The notes under the pieces were generated by a model. That model was given only the letters and a program-made list of their open reading frames with translations, made no database searches and had not been told where the DNA came from. Positions 7,188-14,984 of a stretch of DNA of 36,001 nt are shown one piece after another. The translations under genes were made by a program, and so were the position numbers. Source of the DNA: JBKCUA01 sp046318675. GTDB taxonomy: Bacteria; Pseudomonadota; Alphaproteobacteria; JAJTHO01. How positions within the stretch are numbered: position 1 is the stretch's first letter; every line of letters begins with the position of its first letter. The stretch lies in NCBI GenBank assembly GCA_046318675.1, contig JBKCUA010000030.1:1-36001 (forward strand), read 5' to 3'.

Positions 7188-7906
7188 GCCGCACATACCT
7201 CGCCGCGGTCATGCCATGCCCGAGCCAGCGTATCGGCCTTGCGTAAGTTGTCTTCGGTCATAACAGTACTCGTCTCACCCCAGGCAATACATTCCCGGGC
7301 TAGTAACAAGGCTTCTGGAACAATGGTACGCACCTGCGGCAAATCATGCAACACTGCCACCACCGTTTTGCCGCCTTTGTGCCATTCTAATAAAACGTTC
7401 AGCAAATCGGCGGTGGTGCGGCTGTCAATGGCGGCAAAGGGTTCATCGAGCAGCAGAATATCGGCATTCTGCACCATCAGGCGCGCAAACAACACCCGCT
7501 GAAACTGACCAGAGGACAAGGCGGAAACAGGGCGGCTGGCGAAAGCCTCCATCCCCACCTTTTCCAACGCATGAAATGCTTGATGGCGTTGGTGTTTATC
7601 AATCCCGCCAAAGATGCCCCGTACTGGCCAGAACCCCAGCAGTACGGTATCAAAGACAGACATGGGAAAGCTGCGGTCAATCTCTGTCACCTGCGGCAGA
7701 TAAGCCATACGGCAGTTGCCCGTTTTTTTGATACAGCCTGAGAGAGGCTTCAGCAGACCGACCATTGCTTTCAGAAGCGTGCTTTTGCCGCCGCCGTTGG
7801 GGCCGATAATCGCGGTAAGGCTGTTGTCCTTCAACGTACCGCACAAATGATGCACAGCGGGGTGCCTGTCGTAACCAGCGGTGAGGTTTTCAAACACCAA
7901 GCTCAT
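7184..7906 (-). CDS. znuC: Zinc ABC transporter ATP-binding protein
   Basis: A 240-residue ABC ATPase from the ATG at 7904-7906. The longer open frame to 8044 has no homology-like sequence and was trimmed. Walker A is GPNGGGKST (35-43), the signature is LSSGQFQR, and Walker B is ADILLLDEPFAAID. It energises ZnuB-mediated metal import. It is first in the operon; about 140 bases upstream lie two interlocked inverted repeats (8045-8080) and then the epsilon element. No strong Shine-Dalgarno is visible. Confidence 0.92.
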   Translation of the reverse strand: MSLVFENLTAGYDRHPAVHHLCGTLKDNSLTAIIGPNGGGKSTLLKAMVGLLKPLSGCIKKTGNCRMAYLPQVTEIDRSFPMSVFDTVLLGFWPVRGIFGGIDKHQRHQAFHALEKVGMEAFASRPVSALSSGQFQRVLFARLMVQNADILLLDEPFAAIDSRTTADLLNVLLEWHKGGKTVVAVLHDLPQVRTIVPEALLLARECIAWGETSTVMTEDNLRKADTLARAWHDRGEVCAA

Positions 7907-8044
7907 GAGGCAACAATACCCATCAACAACCAAAATACCACTAACAACACACCCACAAAAAGTAGTCGCACCCCCGCCGAGTGTGATAAAAACGTGGATT
8001 TTGGGGTGAAATAGCTCATCGTTTGAATTGGTCTCAATAATCAA

Positions 8045-8080
8045 GAGGCGGTCATGCTATAATACCGCCTCAATTATAGC
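8045..8080. promoter_or_regulatory. Interlocked inverted repeats upstream of znuC
   Basis: Two overlapping palindromes share the same DNA: GAGGCGGT (8045-8052) with ACCGCCTC (8064-8071), and GCTATAAT (8056-8063) with ATTATAGC (8073-8080). They can fold only one at a time. The TATAAT-like arms on the znu-coding strand could also act as a -10 region. A zinc-responsive (Zur-type) operator is possible from position, but the sequence does not match a Zur box I can recite. Confidence 0.4.
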
Positions 8081-8081
8081 T

Positions 8082-8104
8082 AGAAAAATCGCCAGAAAAA
8101 TCGC
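8082..8104 (+). repeat. 12-bp tandem duplication abutting epsilon copy 2
   Basis: AGAAAAATCGC occurs at 8082-8092 and 8094-8104, immediately left of the epsilon terminus. A second tandem pair, GGTAAAAACGAACC, lies to the right at 8273-8286 and 8288-8301. Confidence 0.8.
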
Positions 8105-8105
8105 T

Positions 8106-8251
8106 GGGCACCTCTATTAACCTCATTTCTAGGGCGATTGGCGTCGTCAGGTCTATGCTCGCAATCCGCACGTACGTTTGAGTACGCTTACGTTTGCTCG
8201 CCTAGCCCATCAGAGCCACTCATCCCTATAAATGGGTTAATAGAGGTGCCC
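8106..8251 (+). mobile_element. Epsilon MITE-like element, copy 2 (146 bp)
   Basis: Same 146 bp as 5155-5300 but inverted, with one base difference seen (C versus T in the ACGTAAGYGTACTC segment). Together the two copies bracket znuCBA. No target-site duplication is evident for this copy by itself. Confidence 0.9.
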
Positions 8252-8272
8252 AAGAGCCATTTTTTAAGGGGC

Positions 8273-8301
8273 GGTAAAAACGAACCTGGTAAAAACGAAC
8301 C
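8273..8301 (+). repeat. 15-bp-period tandem duplication
   Basis: GGTAAAAACGAACC is repeated at 8273-8286 and 8288-8301, between epsilon copy 2 and the end of the aminopeptidase gene. The rest of the 7907-8323 gap holds only the palindromes and the epsilon element. Confidence 0.8.
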
Positions 8302-8323
8302 GGTGGCCTGCGATTGTTCTGGC

Positions 8324-9640
8324 CTATAAGATACCATAGCTATTTTTTAGCAAAACAGCCGCCATCGCCCCCCACGCCGCCCGTACCCCTTGCACCTCTC
8401 CACCCACAGGTCGGCCGGGAAGATCACGCAGGTTCCATGCCATGAAATCCATATGTACCCACGGCACGTTAGCGGGGATAAATTCCTGAAGAAATAAGGC
8501 TGCTGTAATAGCACCAGCGTACCCGCCACCGCCAACATTACAGAGATCAGCAATGGGGCTGTCCAGCTGGCTGCGGTACCCGGCGAACAGGGGTAACTCC
8601 CACACCGGATCATCGGCGGCGGTACTGGCGGTCATCAGGGCTTCGGCCAGCGGCCTGCGATTGGTAAAAAAACCGGGCAGATCGGTGCCCAAGGCTACCC
8701 GCTGCGCTCCGGTCAGGGTTGCCGCATCAAGGAGTAATGCCGGATTTTCCCGCCCCGCCTCCCACAGCGCATCGGCGAGCAGCAACCTCCCCTCGGCATC
8801 GGTATCGCCAATCTCAACCGTCGTGCCCTTGCGGCTTTTGAGGACATCACCTGGGCGAAAGGCCGCGCCGCTAACGGCATTTTCCGCTGCCGGGATAAGA
8901 ACGCGCAAGCGCACAGGCCACTGCGCCTGCATGATAAGCTGTGCCAGTGCCAACACCCACGCCGCTCCGCCCATGTCCTTTTTCATCAGGTTCATGGACG
9001 TACCGGTTTTAAGATTCAGGCCGCCGGAATCAAAGGTCACACCCTTGCCCACCAGGGTGAGCTTTGTTGCCGCCCTATCGCCCCAAGTCATGTCTATCAG
9101 GCACGGCGGTGCAACGCTGGCTCGACCAACAGCGTGAACAAGGGGGTATTGTTGTTCGAGATCGGCTCCCGTAATAACGCTGCACACGGCATTGTATTGG
9201 CGGGCGAGGGCTTGCACCGCCTCGGCCAAGGCCAGGGGCGGCAAATCCGCCGCTGGGGTATTAATGAGATCACGCGCCAAATTTATGGCTGCCGCTTCAG
9301 GCGACGTAGGAGCTTCTAGATGCGCGAGAGCCGGGGCTGCATCACTCTTATAGCGACGATAGCGGTACGCCCCCAACTGCCAGCCTAAGGCGAGGCGGTT
9401 GTGCGTTTCTTCATCTACAGGTGTTGCCAGTGTGTACATCCCCGGCGGCAGCAGGCTGCTGGCTCGGCCAAGGCTCCAAGTGTTTAAGGCTTGTTCAACC
9501 CCATAATACGCTGCGCCCCCGTCCGGTGCCAGCACGGCGGTGTGAGGTTTTGCCGCGAAAAACGAATGTAACAACCACGGCTGGCCTTGCTTTAGAGCGG
9601 AAAGTTGATCTGGGCGAAGAAGGTGTAAAGGCGTAGGCAT
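8324..9640 (-). CDS. M17 leucyl aminopeptidase family protein
   Basis: A 438-residue cytosolic metallo-exopeptidase. The catalytic C-terminal domain shows GKGVTFDSGG (198-207; K199 and D204 metal ligands), KKDMGGAA (220-227; D222) and DTDAEGRL (279-286; D281, E283, R285), the two-metal centre and catalytic arginine of PepA/PepB. The usual N of NTDAEGR is G here (IGDTDAEGR), a small deviation. The N-terminal domain is short compared with E. coli PepA (about 500 residues), placing it in the shorter alphaproteobacterial group. It lies 21 bases downstream of hflC on the same strand, suggesting co-transcription and a peptide turnover role beside membrane protease control. Confidence 0.9.
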   Translation of the reverse strand: MPTPLHLLRPDQLSALKQGQPWLLHSFFAAKPHTAVLAPDGGAAYYGVEQALNTWSLGRASSLLPPGMYTLATPVDEETHNRLALGWQLGAYRYRRYKSDAAPALAHLEAPTSPEAAAINLARDLINTPAADLPPLALAEAVQALARQYNAVCSVITGADLEQQYPLVHAVGRASVAPPCLIDMTWGDRAATKLTLVGKGVTFDSGGLNLKTGTSMNLMKKDMGGAAWVLALAQLIMQAQWPVRLRVLIPAAENAVSGAAFRPGDVLKSRKGTTVEIGDTDAEGRLLLADALWEAGRENPALLLDAATLTGAQRVALGTDLPGFFTNRRPLAEALMTASTAADDPVWELPLFAGYRSQLDSPIADLCNVGGGGYAGAITAALFLQEFIPANVPWVHMDFMAWNLRDLPGRPVGGEVQGVRAAWGAMAAVLLKNSYGIL

Positions 9641-9661
9641 GAAGGGTGTATAGCGAGAGCC

Positions 9662-10546
9662 TTAACGTCCCCCGCCATTACTTAGCACCGACATGAAATG
9701 CGAGCTAGGGCTAAGGATGAAGGTGGGCTGACTGCCACTACCAGACTGAGAGGTAAGGGCATTTTTATACGCCTCCAAGCTGCGGTAGAATTCATAAAAC
9801 TTGGGATCAGTACCGTAAGCATCGGCGTGAATCTTAATGGCTTCGGCATCGCCACGACCGCGAAGGTTTTGTGCCTCACGCTCGGCCTCGGCCAGCTTGA
9901 TCGTGCGCTCTTTATCGGCCTTGGCACGTGTTTCCTGGGCTTCTTTTTCACCGTTGGAACGCAGTTCCCGAGCTTCACGTTCCCGCTCGCTGATCATCCG
10001 GCGGACAATGGCGGTGCTGTTGGCCTCAGGAAGATCAGCTTGGCGCAGGCGGACATTGATGACTTCGACCCCTGATTTGATGAGTTCTTGGTTGAGTTGC
10101 TCTCTAATCTCATTCATGATGGTCTGACGTCGTTCGGATAGTACTGCCGACAAAGGATAGCGTCCCAAAACTTCCCGTAACGTGGACTCCAACCGTCCGG
10201 ACAGAGCATTTTCCGCCCGCGATATTTCGGTGAAATTCTTAAAAAACATCAATGGATCAACGATTTTATAGTAAGCAAAAGCATCCACCACAAGGCGTTT
10301 TTGATCGAGAAGGGTAATCTCCGATGTTGGGGCACGCTCAATCCCCACGGCCAGACGCGGGTATTTCATCACCGTCTGGATAAAGGGCAGCTTGGCTTTC
10401 AGGCCAGGCGTGGTGTGGCTGGCTTTAAATTCACCAAATTGAAGTATCAGAGCTTGCTCTGTCTGGCCAACAACAAAAAGGGATTGGCTAACCAATAAGG
10501 CAAGAGCACCTAGGACAGCCATGATCGAGGTAAGACGATTTTCCAT
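9662..10546 (-). CDS. hflC: HflC, SPFH-domain regulator of FtsH protease
   Basis: A 294-residue type II membrane protein: an N-terminal transmembrane segment (about 9-26), an SPFH/prohibitin domain beginning QTEQALILQFGEF, and a charged coiled-coil (about 170-235, RMISEREREARELRSNGEKEAQETRAKADKER region). HflC normally pairs with HflK to form a large periplasmic-facing cage around FtsH. The start chosen is the ATG at 10544-10546; an in-frame TTG at 10561 is possible. hflK would be expected immediately upstream, but that place is taken by the divergent fusion gene, so hflC is orphaned here. Confidence 0.92.
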   Translation of the reverse strand: MENRLTSIMAVLGALALLVSQSLFVVGQTEQALILQFGEFKASHTTPGLKAKLPFIQTVMKYPRLAVGIERAPTSEITLLDQKRLVVDAFAYYKIVDPLMFFKNFTEISRAENALSGRLESTLREVLGRYPLSAVLSERRQTIMNEIREQLNQELIKSGVEVINVRLRQADLPEANSTAIVRRMISEREREARELRSNGEKEAQETRAKADKERTIKLAEAEREAQNLRGRGDAEAIKIHADAYGTDPKFYEFYRSLEAYKNALTSQSGSGSQPTFILSPSSHFMSVLSNGGGR

Positions 10547-10582
10547 ATACACCCGATACAATATTTATCCGTGTACTGCTAC

Positions 10583-10601
10583 GATTTTTTCATAAAAAAT
10601 C
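10583..10601. promoter_or_regulatory. A/T-rich inverted repeat between divergent genes
   Basis: GATTTTTT-CAT-AAAAAATC is a perfect 8-bp inverted repeat in the 69-bp gap between hflC and the fusion gene. The gap must hold the promoter elements of at least one of them. A terminator-like or operator role cannot be separated by eye. Confidence 0.3.
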
Positions 10602-10615
10602 TTTATTATTATTTT

Positions 10616-13042
10616 ATGAGCACCGGTAAAGCTTCACGCCCCATGAAGCCTGTATCCATGGAGGAATTAATTGCCAAGCTACCAGATTTTTTGGGCGGAA
10701 GGACACGGCTGAGTCCTTCTTCACGGATGTTTGTGCGGAATGGAAAGCATATACTATATTGGGTGCATAGTTGCCTAAGGATAAAAGAAAATCCTGCCTT
10801 TGAAATTGCGTGCGCACTTGCCAGACGCACGGCCACACCGCTGGTTGTTGTAATTGAAGTTGTTTTAAAAAACAATGTTCGTCAGATGGCCTTTGTTCTG
10901 GAAGGCGCAAGGGAGCTTACCGCAATACTTCACCGTAATAATATTGAGGCGGGTATTGTTATATCATCACCGGAACGCCCGGATAATTCCCTTATCGCTC
11001 TTGCCGAACAGGCTTCCATTGTTGTGACCGACGATGTTCCTATTGCTCGAATGATCAAGGTTATAAAGGATGTTGAGCGCGCCATTGAAGCCCCAGTACT
11101 GCGCGTAAATGGGAATACGGCACTGTCTTTATTTTCTTTTGGAACAATGAAATATAAAGATTTTTCTTTATTCAAAGAACAAATAGAAAATTTGCGTACA
11201 CGTCAATTTGGTCGGTCATGGCCACGCTATACCATTCAAACGCCGTCCAGACCCAATCTGCGCATACCTTTTTTCGAACAAAACGATAAATCTCAAATTC
11301 CCCTGATACCATTATTATCCAGCCTAGCGGTGGATCAATCGGTAATGGCCAGTCCATTGTTTCGCGGCGGCACCAATGCTGGCATGGTTTTGTGGGATAA
11401 AATACGACGGCATGGACTTGATCAGTATCCTATTACAAATGCGTATGCACCAGCGCATTGTTTTCGAACGATGCTACCGTATTTACGTTATGGCATGGTG
11501 TCGCCGTTTATGATGCTTCATAGTGTTGTTTTAGAAGGAAAAGAAGGATATAATACTTTGTTAGAAGATGTTTTTTTATGGCGTGAATTTTGTTATGCTT
11601 ACGACAATTTTTATATGCAAGGTGCAGCCGGCTCCCCACCCGAGCCTGTGGCTGGCGAAAGACGTGGTGTTGGGCTGGAAGCCCTGCACAATGGTCAAAC
11701 TAACGATGCCGTCTGGAACCGTATTCAACAGCACCTCAAGACCACGGGGGTGTTGCCCGAACATTTTTTTCCGGCGTGGGTAGAACCACTGTTTGCGTGG
11801 TTAAAGCCTAACGCTTTTGCCATACAGACAGCCGAAAATTTGTACCAACGGTTTGCTCTGGATGCTGACGATCCTGTCGCTATTGCCAGTTTTCGCCAAG
11901 CAGTAGGGCAATACCCAAGCGATCCGGTACCTGGAACCATTGCGGGGCGGGATAAAGATATTGAAGTGTCATTGATTGATACTCTGCAAAGCAATATTTT
12001 GTCACCACCCCTTATTAATATTACTAACACAAAGCCAGTGGTGGCAGTGGTGGGTGCTGGCATGGCGGGGTTATCAGCGGCGAGATTGCTTCAAGATAAC
12101 GATTTTGTGGTAAAAATTTTTGAAAAAAACCCCTCGCCCGGTGGTCGCATGGCGTCTATGCAGCTTGCAGAGAAGTCGTTTGATACAGGCAGCAGTATTT
12201 TTAGTGTTACCCACCCTGGTTTTCGTGCCGAAGTCAGGCGTTTGATGCAGCACCAGCGCATCGCTGTATGGAAACATAAAAACCTTATCGGGGATACCCG
12301 AACACAAAACCGCGTCGGTGTTCAATCATGGATAGCAATGCCATCCATGCAAGCCTTCGCGGAATTGCTCAGCCAGAAGTTAGAGTGCCACTACAATATA
12401 AGCATTAATAAATTAGAACGTCGTGACGGCGGATGGGTCATTTATGATACAAACAATGCGTCGTTGGGTTTTTACGATCAATTGATTCTTGCTATTCCCT
12501 CGACACAGGCAGCGGCTCTATTGAAAACTGTGTCTGGATTGCCCTCCAAGTTGGCAAACTTGATCAAAACCATGCCAATGATGCAACCGATGTGGAGCAG
12601 TATCGCCATTTTTGATCAGCCGCTTAAGATAGCACATGAATCTATAACAATCAGCGATAAAAATATTAGTTTCGCCTGCCGCGAAAATAAAAAACTTGGG
12701 CGGCAGATGGAGTTAGATTCCTGGGTGATACATTCAAGTACCGAGTTTGCCAGCCTGCATCCCAATATTTCCCGGGATGACATTGCGCGAATGCAAGTAA
12801 AATCATTATTGGAATATTTTTCCCTGCCGATGCAAGAGCCGATAGCCACAACGGCGGTGTTCTGGCCGTATGCCGCTGCACAAAAGCCTTTCGGCCAATA
12901 TTACGCATTGCATCACAATATTGGTTTGTGTGGGGATTGGTGCCTTGGTACGCGGCTTGAGGATGCGTATGTCAGTGGTACATCTCTGGCTAGTTCTTTG
13001 ATACATAGTTATATTTTGAAAAATTCTGGCGTTTCTGCGTAA
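10616..13042 (+). CDS. Fusion: degenerate photolyase-like domain plus renalase-like FAD oxidoreductase
   Basis: An 808-residue two-part protein. Residues 41-160 form a photolyase-like Rossmann half (KHILYWVHSCLRIKENPAFE, resembling class II enzymes). Residues 240-440 look like the helical FAD half (MLPYLRYGMVSP 286-297, LEDVFLWREFCYAYDNFY 316-333, NDAVWN 363-368). However, positions matching the strongly conserved class II blocks (SPYLHFG, RMYWAKKILEW and DGRDPNGY) read LPYLRYG, FPAWVEPLFAW and DADDPVAIAS, so dimer repair is doubtful. Residues 474-808 are an amine-oxidase/renalase-like flavoprotein: VAVVGAGMAGLSAARLL (476-492), PGGRM (508-512), FDTGSSIFS (522-530) and a C-terminal GDWCLGTRLEDAYVSG. 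The start is uncertain: the ATG at 10616 has no clear Shine-Dalgarno. It is more AT-rich than purD and divergent from hflC. Confidence 0.8.
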   Translation: MSTGKASRPMKPVSMEELIAKLPDFLGGRTRLSPSSRMFVRNGKHILYWVHSCLRIKENPAFEIACALARRTATPLVVVIEVVLKNNVRQMAFVLEGARELTAILHRNNIEAGIVISSPERPDNSLIALAEQASIVVTDDVPIARMIKVIKDVERAIEAPVLRVNGNTALSLFSFGTMKYKDFSLFKEQIENLRTRQFGRSWPRYTIQTPSRPNLRIPFFEQNDKSQIPLIPLLSSLAVDQSVMASPLFRGGTNAGMVLWDKIRRHGLDQYPITNAYAPAHCFRTMLPYLRYGMVSPFMMLHSVVLEGKEGYNTLLEDVFLWREFCYAYDNFYMQGAAGSPPEPVAGERRGVGLEALHNGQTNDAVWNRIQQHLKTTGVLPEHFFPAWVEPLFAWLKPNAFAIQTAENLYQRFALDADDPVAIASFRQAVGQYPSDPVPGTIAGRDKDIEVSLIDTLQSNILSPPLINITNTKPVVAVVGAGMAGLSAARLLQDNDFVVKIFEKNPSPGGRMASMQLAEKSFDTGSSIFSVTHPGFRAEVRRLMQHQRIAVWKHKNLIGDTRTQNRVGVQSWIAMPSMQAFAELLSQKLECHYNISINKLERRDGGWVIYDTNNASLGFYDQLILAIPSTQAAALLKTVSGLPSKLANLIKTMPMMQPMWSSIAIFDQPLKIAHESITISDKNISFACRENKKLGRQMELDSWVIHSSTEFASLHPNISRDDIARMQVKSLLEYFSLPMQEPIATTAVFWPYAAAQKPFGQYYALHHNIGLCGDWCLGTRLEDAYVSGTSLASSLIHSYILKNSGVSA

Positions 13043-13085
13043 TATCCCCTCTTGTCCCACACTGTTGATCGCCTTATGAAAGGCC

Positions 13086-14354
13086 ATGCGTATCCTTTTA
13101 TTAGGCAGCGGCGGCCGTGAGCACGCCTTGGCCGAAGCCCTCAAAGCCTCCCCCCGCTGCACCGCTTTGTTTGCCGCTCCGGGCAACGCCGGCATTACTC
13201 AATATGCCCAGTGTCTTGCCCTTGATCCTTGTGATCCTATGGCTGTTCTGCAAGCGTGCCGCGATCAAGCCATTGACTTTGTTGTTGTGGGGCCGGAGGC
13301 ACCCTTGGTAGCCGGGGTAGTGGATGCGTTGACGGCGGCGGGCATTACCGCCTTTGGTCCTACCGCGCAGGCGGCAATTATGGAAGGCTCTAAGGCTTTT
13401 GTGAAAGATATCTGCGCCGAATATAAAATTCCCACAGCGCGCTTTGCCCGGTGCACGACTCTGTCCGAGGTGACGGCGTTCCTCGACACCGTTGCTGCCC
13501 CCTACGTTCTCAAGGCCGATGGTCTGTGCGCCGGCAAAGGTGTGATTATTACCCCCGATCGTGCAGAGGCCGAAGCCATGGCGAAAGAAATGCTGGCCGG
13601 GAAATTTGGCGCGGCCTCCACCACTCTTGTTGTGGAAGAATTCCTGAGCGGAGAGGAGCTGAGCTATTTTGTTCTCACCGATGGCGAAACCGTGTTGCCA
13701 TTTGGCAGTGCTCAGGATCACAAACGCGCCTATGACGGTGATCATGGCCCCAACACTGGCGGCATGGGAGCATATTCCCCCAGCCCTAAAGCCACCCCCG
13801 CCGTTGAGCAGGCTATTCTGGAGACGATCATTGCCCCAACGCTCAAAGCCCTCAAAGAAAAAGGCATTCGTTACCGGGGCTTTTTGTTTGCCGGGTTGAT
13901 GTTGACCGATACCGGACCGAAACTTATTGAGTATAACGCCCGTCTTGGCGATCCAGAGACGGAGGTTTTGTTGCCCCGCCTAGAAAGCGATCTGGTGGAT
14001 TTGCTCCACGCCGCCGCTACAATGGGTCTGGCGGGTAAAAAAGCGCTTTTTAAGGATACCCATGCGCTGACAGTGATTTACGCCAGCCAAGGCTACCCAG
14101 GCTCATACACATCGGGCACGCCGATTGCTGCCCTGCCAGCGGACAGCCCCGATGTTCGCGTGTACCATGCGGGCACCAGCCGTGATGCAAAGGGTCAGCT
14201 CATTGCCACCGGGGGCCGGGTTCTGGCCGTGACCGGGGTGGGACGTACCCTTATTGCCGCCCATGCAGCGGCTTACGGAGCCGTAAATAAAGTGCGTTGG
14301 GAGAACGGCTTTTACCGTCGTGATATTGGGGCGAAGGGGATAGCCGCTGGGTAA
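13086..14354 (+). CDS. purD: Phosphoribosylamine-glycine ligase
   Basis: A 422-residue ATP-grasp enzyme of normal length, catalysing step two of purine synthesis (phosphoribosylamine + glycine + ATP to GAR). The N-domain has LLLGSGGREHALA (4-16) and VVVGPEAPLVAGVVDAL. The ATP-grasp core has VLKADGLCAGKGVII, the family segment AYDGDHGPNTGGMGAYSP, and the metal-binding IEYNARLGDPETEVLLPRL. The C-terminal domain is complete. The TAA stop is followed in frame by TAG, both belonging to a variant epsilon terminus (14352-14365). dps follows 59 bases later. Confidence 0.96.
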   Translation: MRILLLGSGGREHALAEALKASPRCTALFAAPGNAGITQYAQCLALDPCDPMAVLQACRDQAIDFVVVGPEAPLVAGVVDALTAAGITAFGPTAQAAIMEGSKAFVKDICAEYKIPTARFARCTTLSEVTAFLDTVAAPYVLKADGLCAGKGVIITPDRAEAEAMAKEMLAGKFGAASTTLVVEEFLSGEELSYFVLTDGETVLPFGSAQDHKRAYDGDHGPNTGGMGAYSPSPKATPAVEQAILETIIAPTLKALKEKGIRYRGFLFAGLMLTDTGPKLIEYNARLGDPETEVLLPRLESDLVDLLHAAATMGLAGKKALFKDTHALTVIYASQGYPGSYTSGTPIAALPADSPDVRVYHAGTSRDAKGQLIATGGRVLAVTGVGRTLIAAHAAAYGAVNKVRWENGFYRRDIGAKGIAAG

Positions 14355-14365
14355 TAGAAGTGCCC
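14352..14365 (+). repeat. Variant solo epsilon terminus at purD stop
   Basis: TAATAGAAGTGCCC has one substitution from the epsilon core. It contributes the purD stop TAA and an in-frame second stop TAG. Confidence 0.65.
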
Positions 14366-14413
14366 TTGAAAATGATCGCTTGAGTCTTGCTTGAAAGAGG
14401 GTAGAGATCGGCT

Positions 14414-14881
14414 ATGACTCCTAATGCTTTTCTTGAGGCCGATCAGCGCACGATTCTTGTAGGTGCCCTAAACGGCGTGTTGGCCAACACCGTGCTTTTA
14501 GCAGTAAAAACCCAAAATTTTCACTGGAACGTGACGGGGTTGGAGTTTGCCGCGTTGCACCGTTTTTTTGGCGAGCTGTACGAGGAACTGTTTGATGCCA
14601 TTGATGATATTGCCGAACGCATCCGGGCGTTGGATGGAGTGCCGGTGGGCAGCCTCAAACAGTTTTTAGAGCACGCTACCCTCCCAGAGACAACCCATGT
14701 GCCCAAAGCACCTGAAATGCTCAAGATTCTAACGGCGGACACTATAAAGATTGCCGAGATTGTTCGGGGCGTTCTGCACGTTGCGGCTGGGTATCAGGAT
14801 GAAGTCACTGCTGATTTGTTGACCGAACGTCTGGCCGCCCATGATAAGGCTGCGTGGATGCTGGCCAGCCATATTAAGTAA
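14414..14881 (+). CDS. dps: Dps family ferritin-like DNA-protection protein
   Basis: A 155-residue four-helix protein of typical Dps size. Dps dodecamers oxidise Fe(II) with peroxide and store iron, protecting DNA. Intersubunit ferroxidase ligands are all present: H37 (NFHWNV), H49 (ALHRFF), D64 and E68 (DAIDDIAERI). A purine-rich Shine-Dalgarno region (GAGGGTAGAGATCGG) precedes the ATG. The N-terminus is short with few basic residues, so DNA binding by a lysine-rich tail is not evident. It is probably expressed separately from purD and fits the oxidative-stress genes elsewhere in the window (the AhpC-like peroxiredoxin). Confidence 0.95.
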   Translation: MTPNAFLEADQRTILVGALNGVLANTVLLAVKTQNFHWNVTGLEFAALHRFFGELYEELFDAIDDIAERIRALDGVPVGSLKQFLEHATLPETTHVPKAPEMLKILTADTIKIAEIVRGVLHVAAGYQDEVTADLLTERLAAHDKAAWMLASHIK

Positions 14882-14938
14882 TTTTTTGGCTCTCATGTAA
14901 AATGAGTGAGGTGCATTTAATTGACAGAGTGTACTTTT

Positions 14939-14981
14939 GGGCACCTCTCTATAAGTAAACCACCCATTTTGGAAAAGAACC
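14939..14981 (-). repeat. Solo epsilon terminus joined to repeat delta
   Basis: GGGCACCTCTCTATAA (14939-14954) is followed at once by delta (14956-14981), which matches the reverse complement of 33579-33604 (GGYTCTTTYCCAAAATGGGT core). Delta carries the GGAAAAG that serves as the only visible ribosome-binding site of the next gene. Confidence 0.65.
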
Positions 14982-14984
14982 TCT

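Noticed and set aside
7907..8044. 46-residue extension of ZnuC
   Set aside because: It has no similarity to ABC ATPases, and the ATG at 7906 matches the usual family start.
5155..8251. Autonomous insertion sequence between the inverted 146-bp copies
   Set aside because: No transposase frame exists between or inside them; the interior is the znu operon.
13101..13745. 214-codon frame antisense to purD
   Set aside because: purD is complete with all family motifs on the plus strand; the antisense translation shows no recognisable domain.
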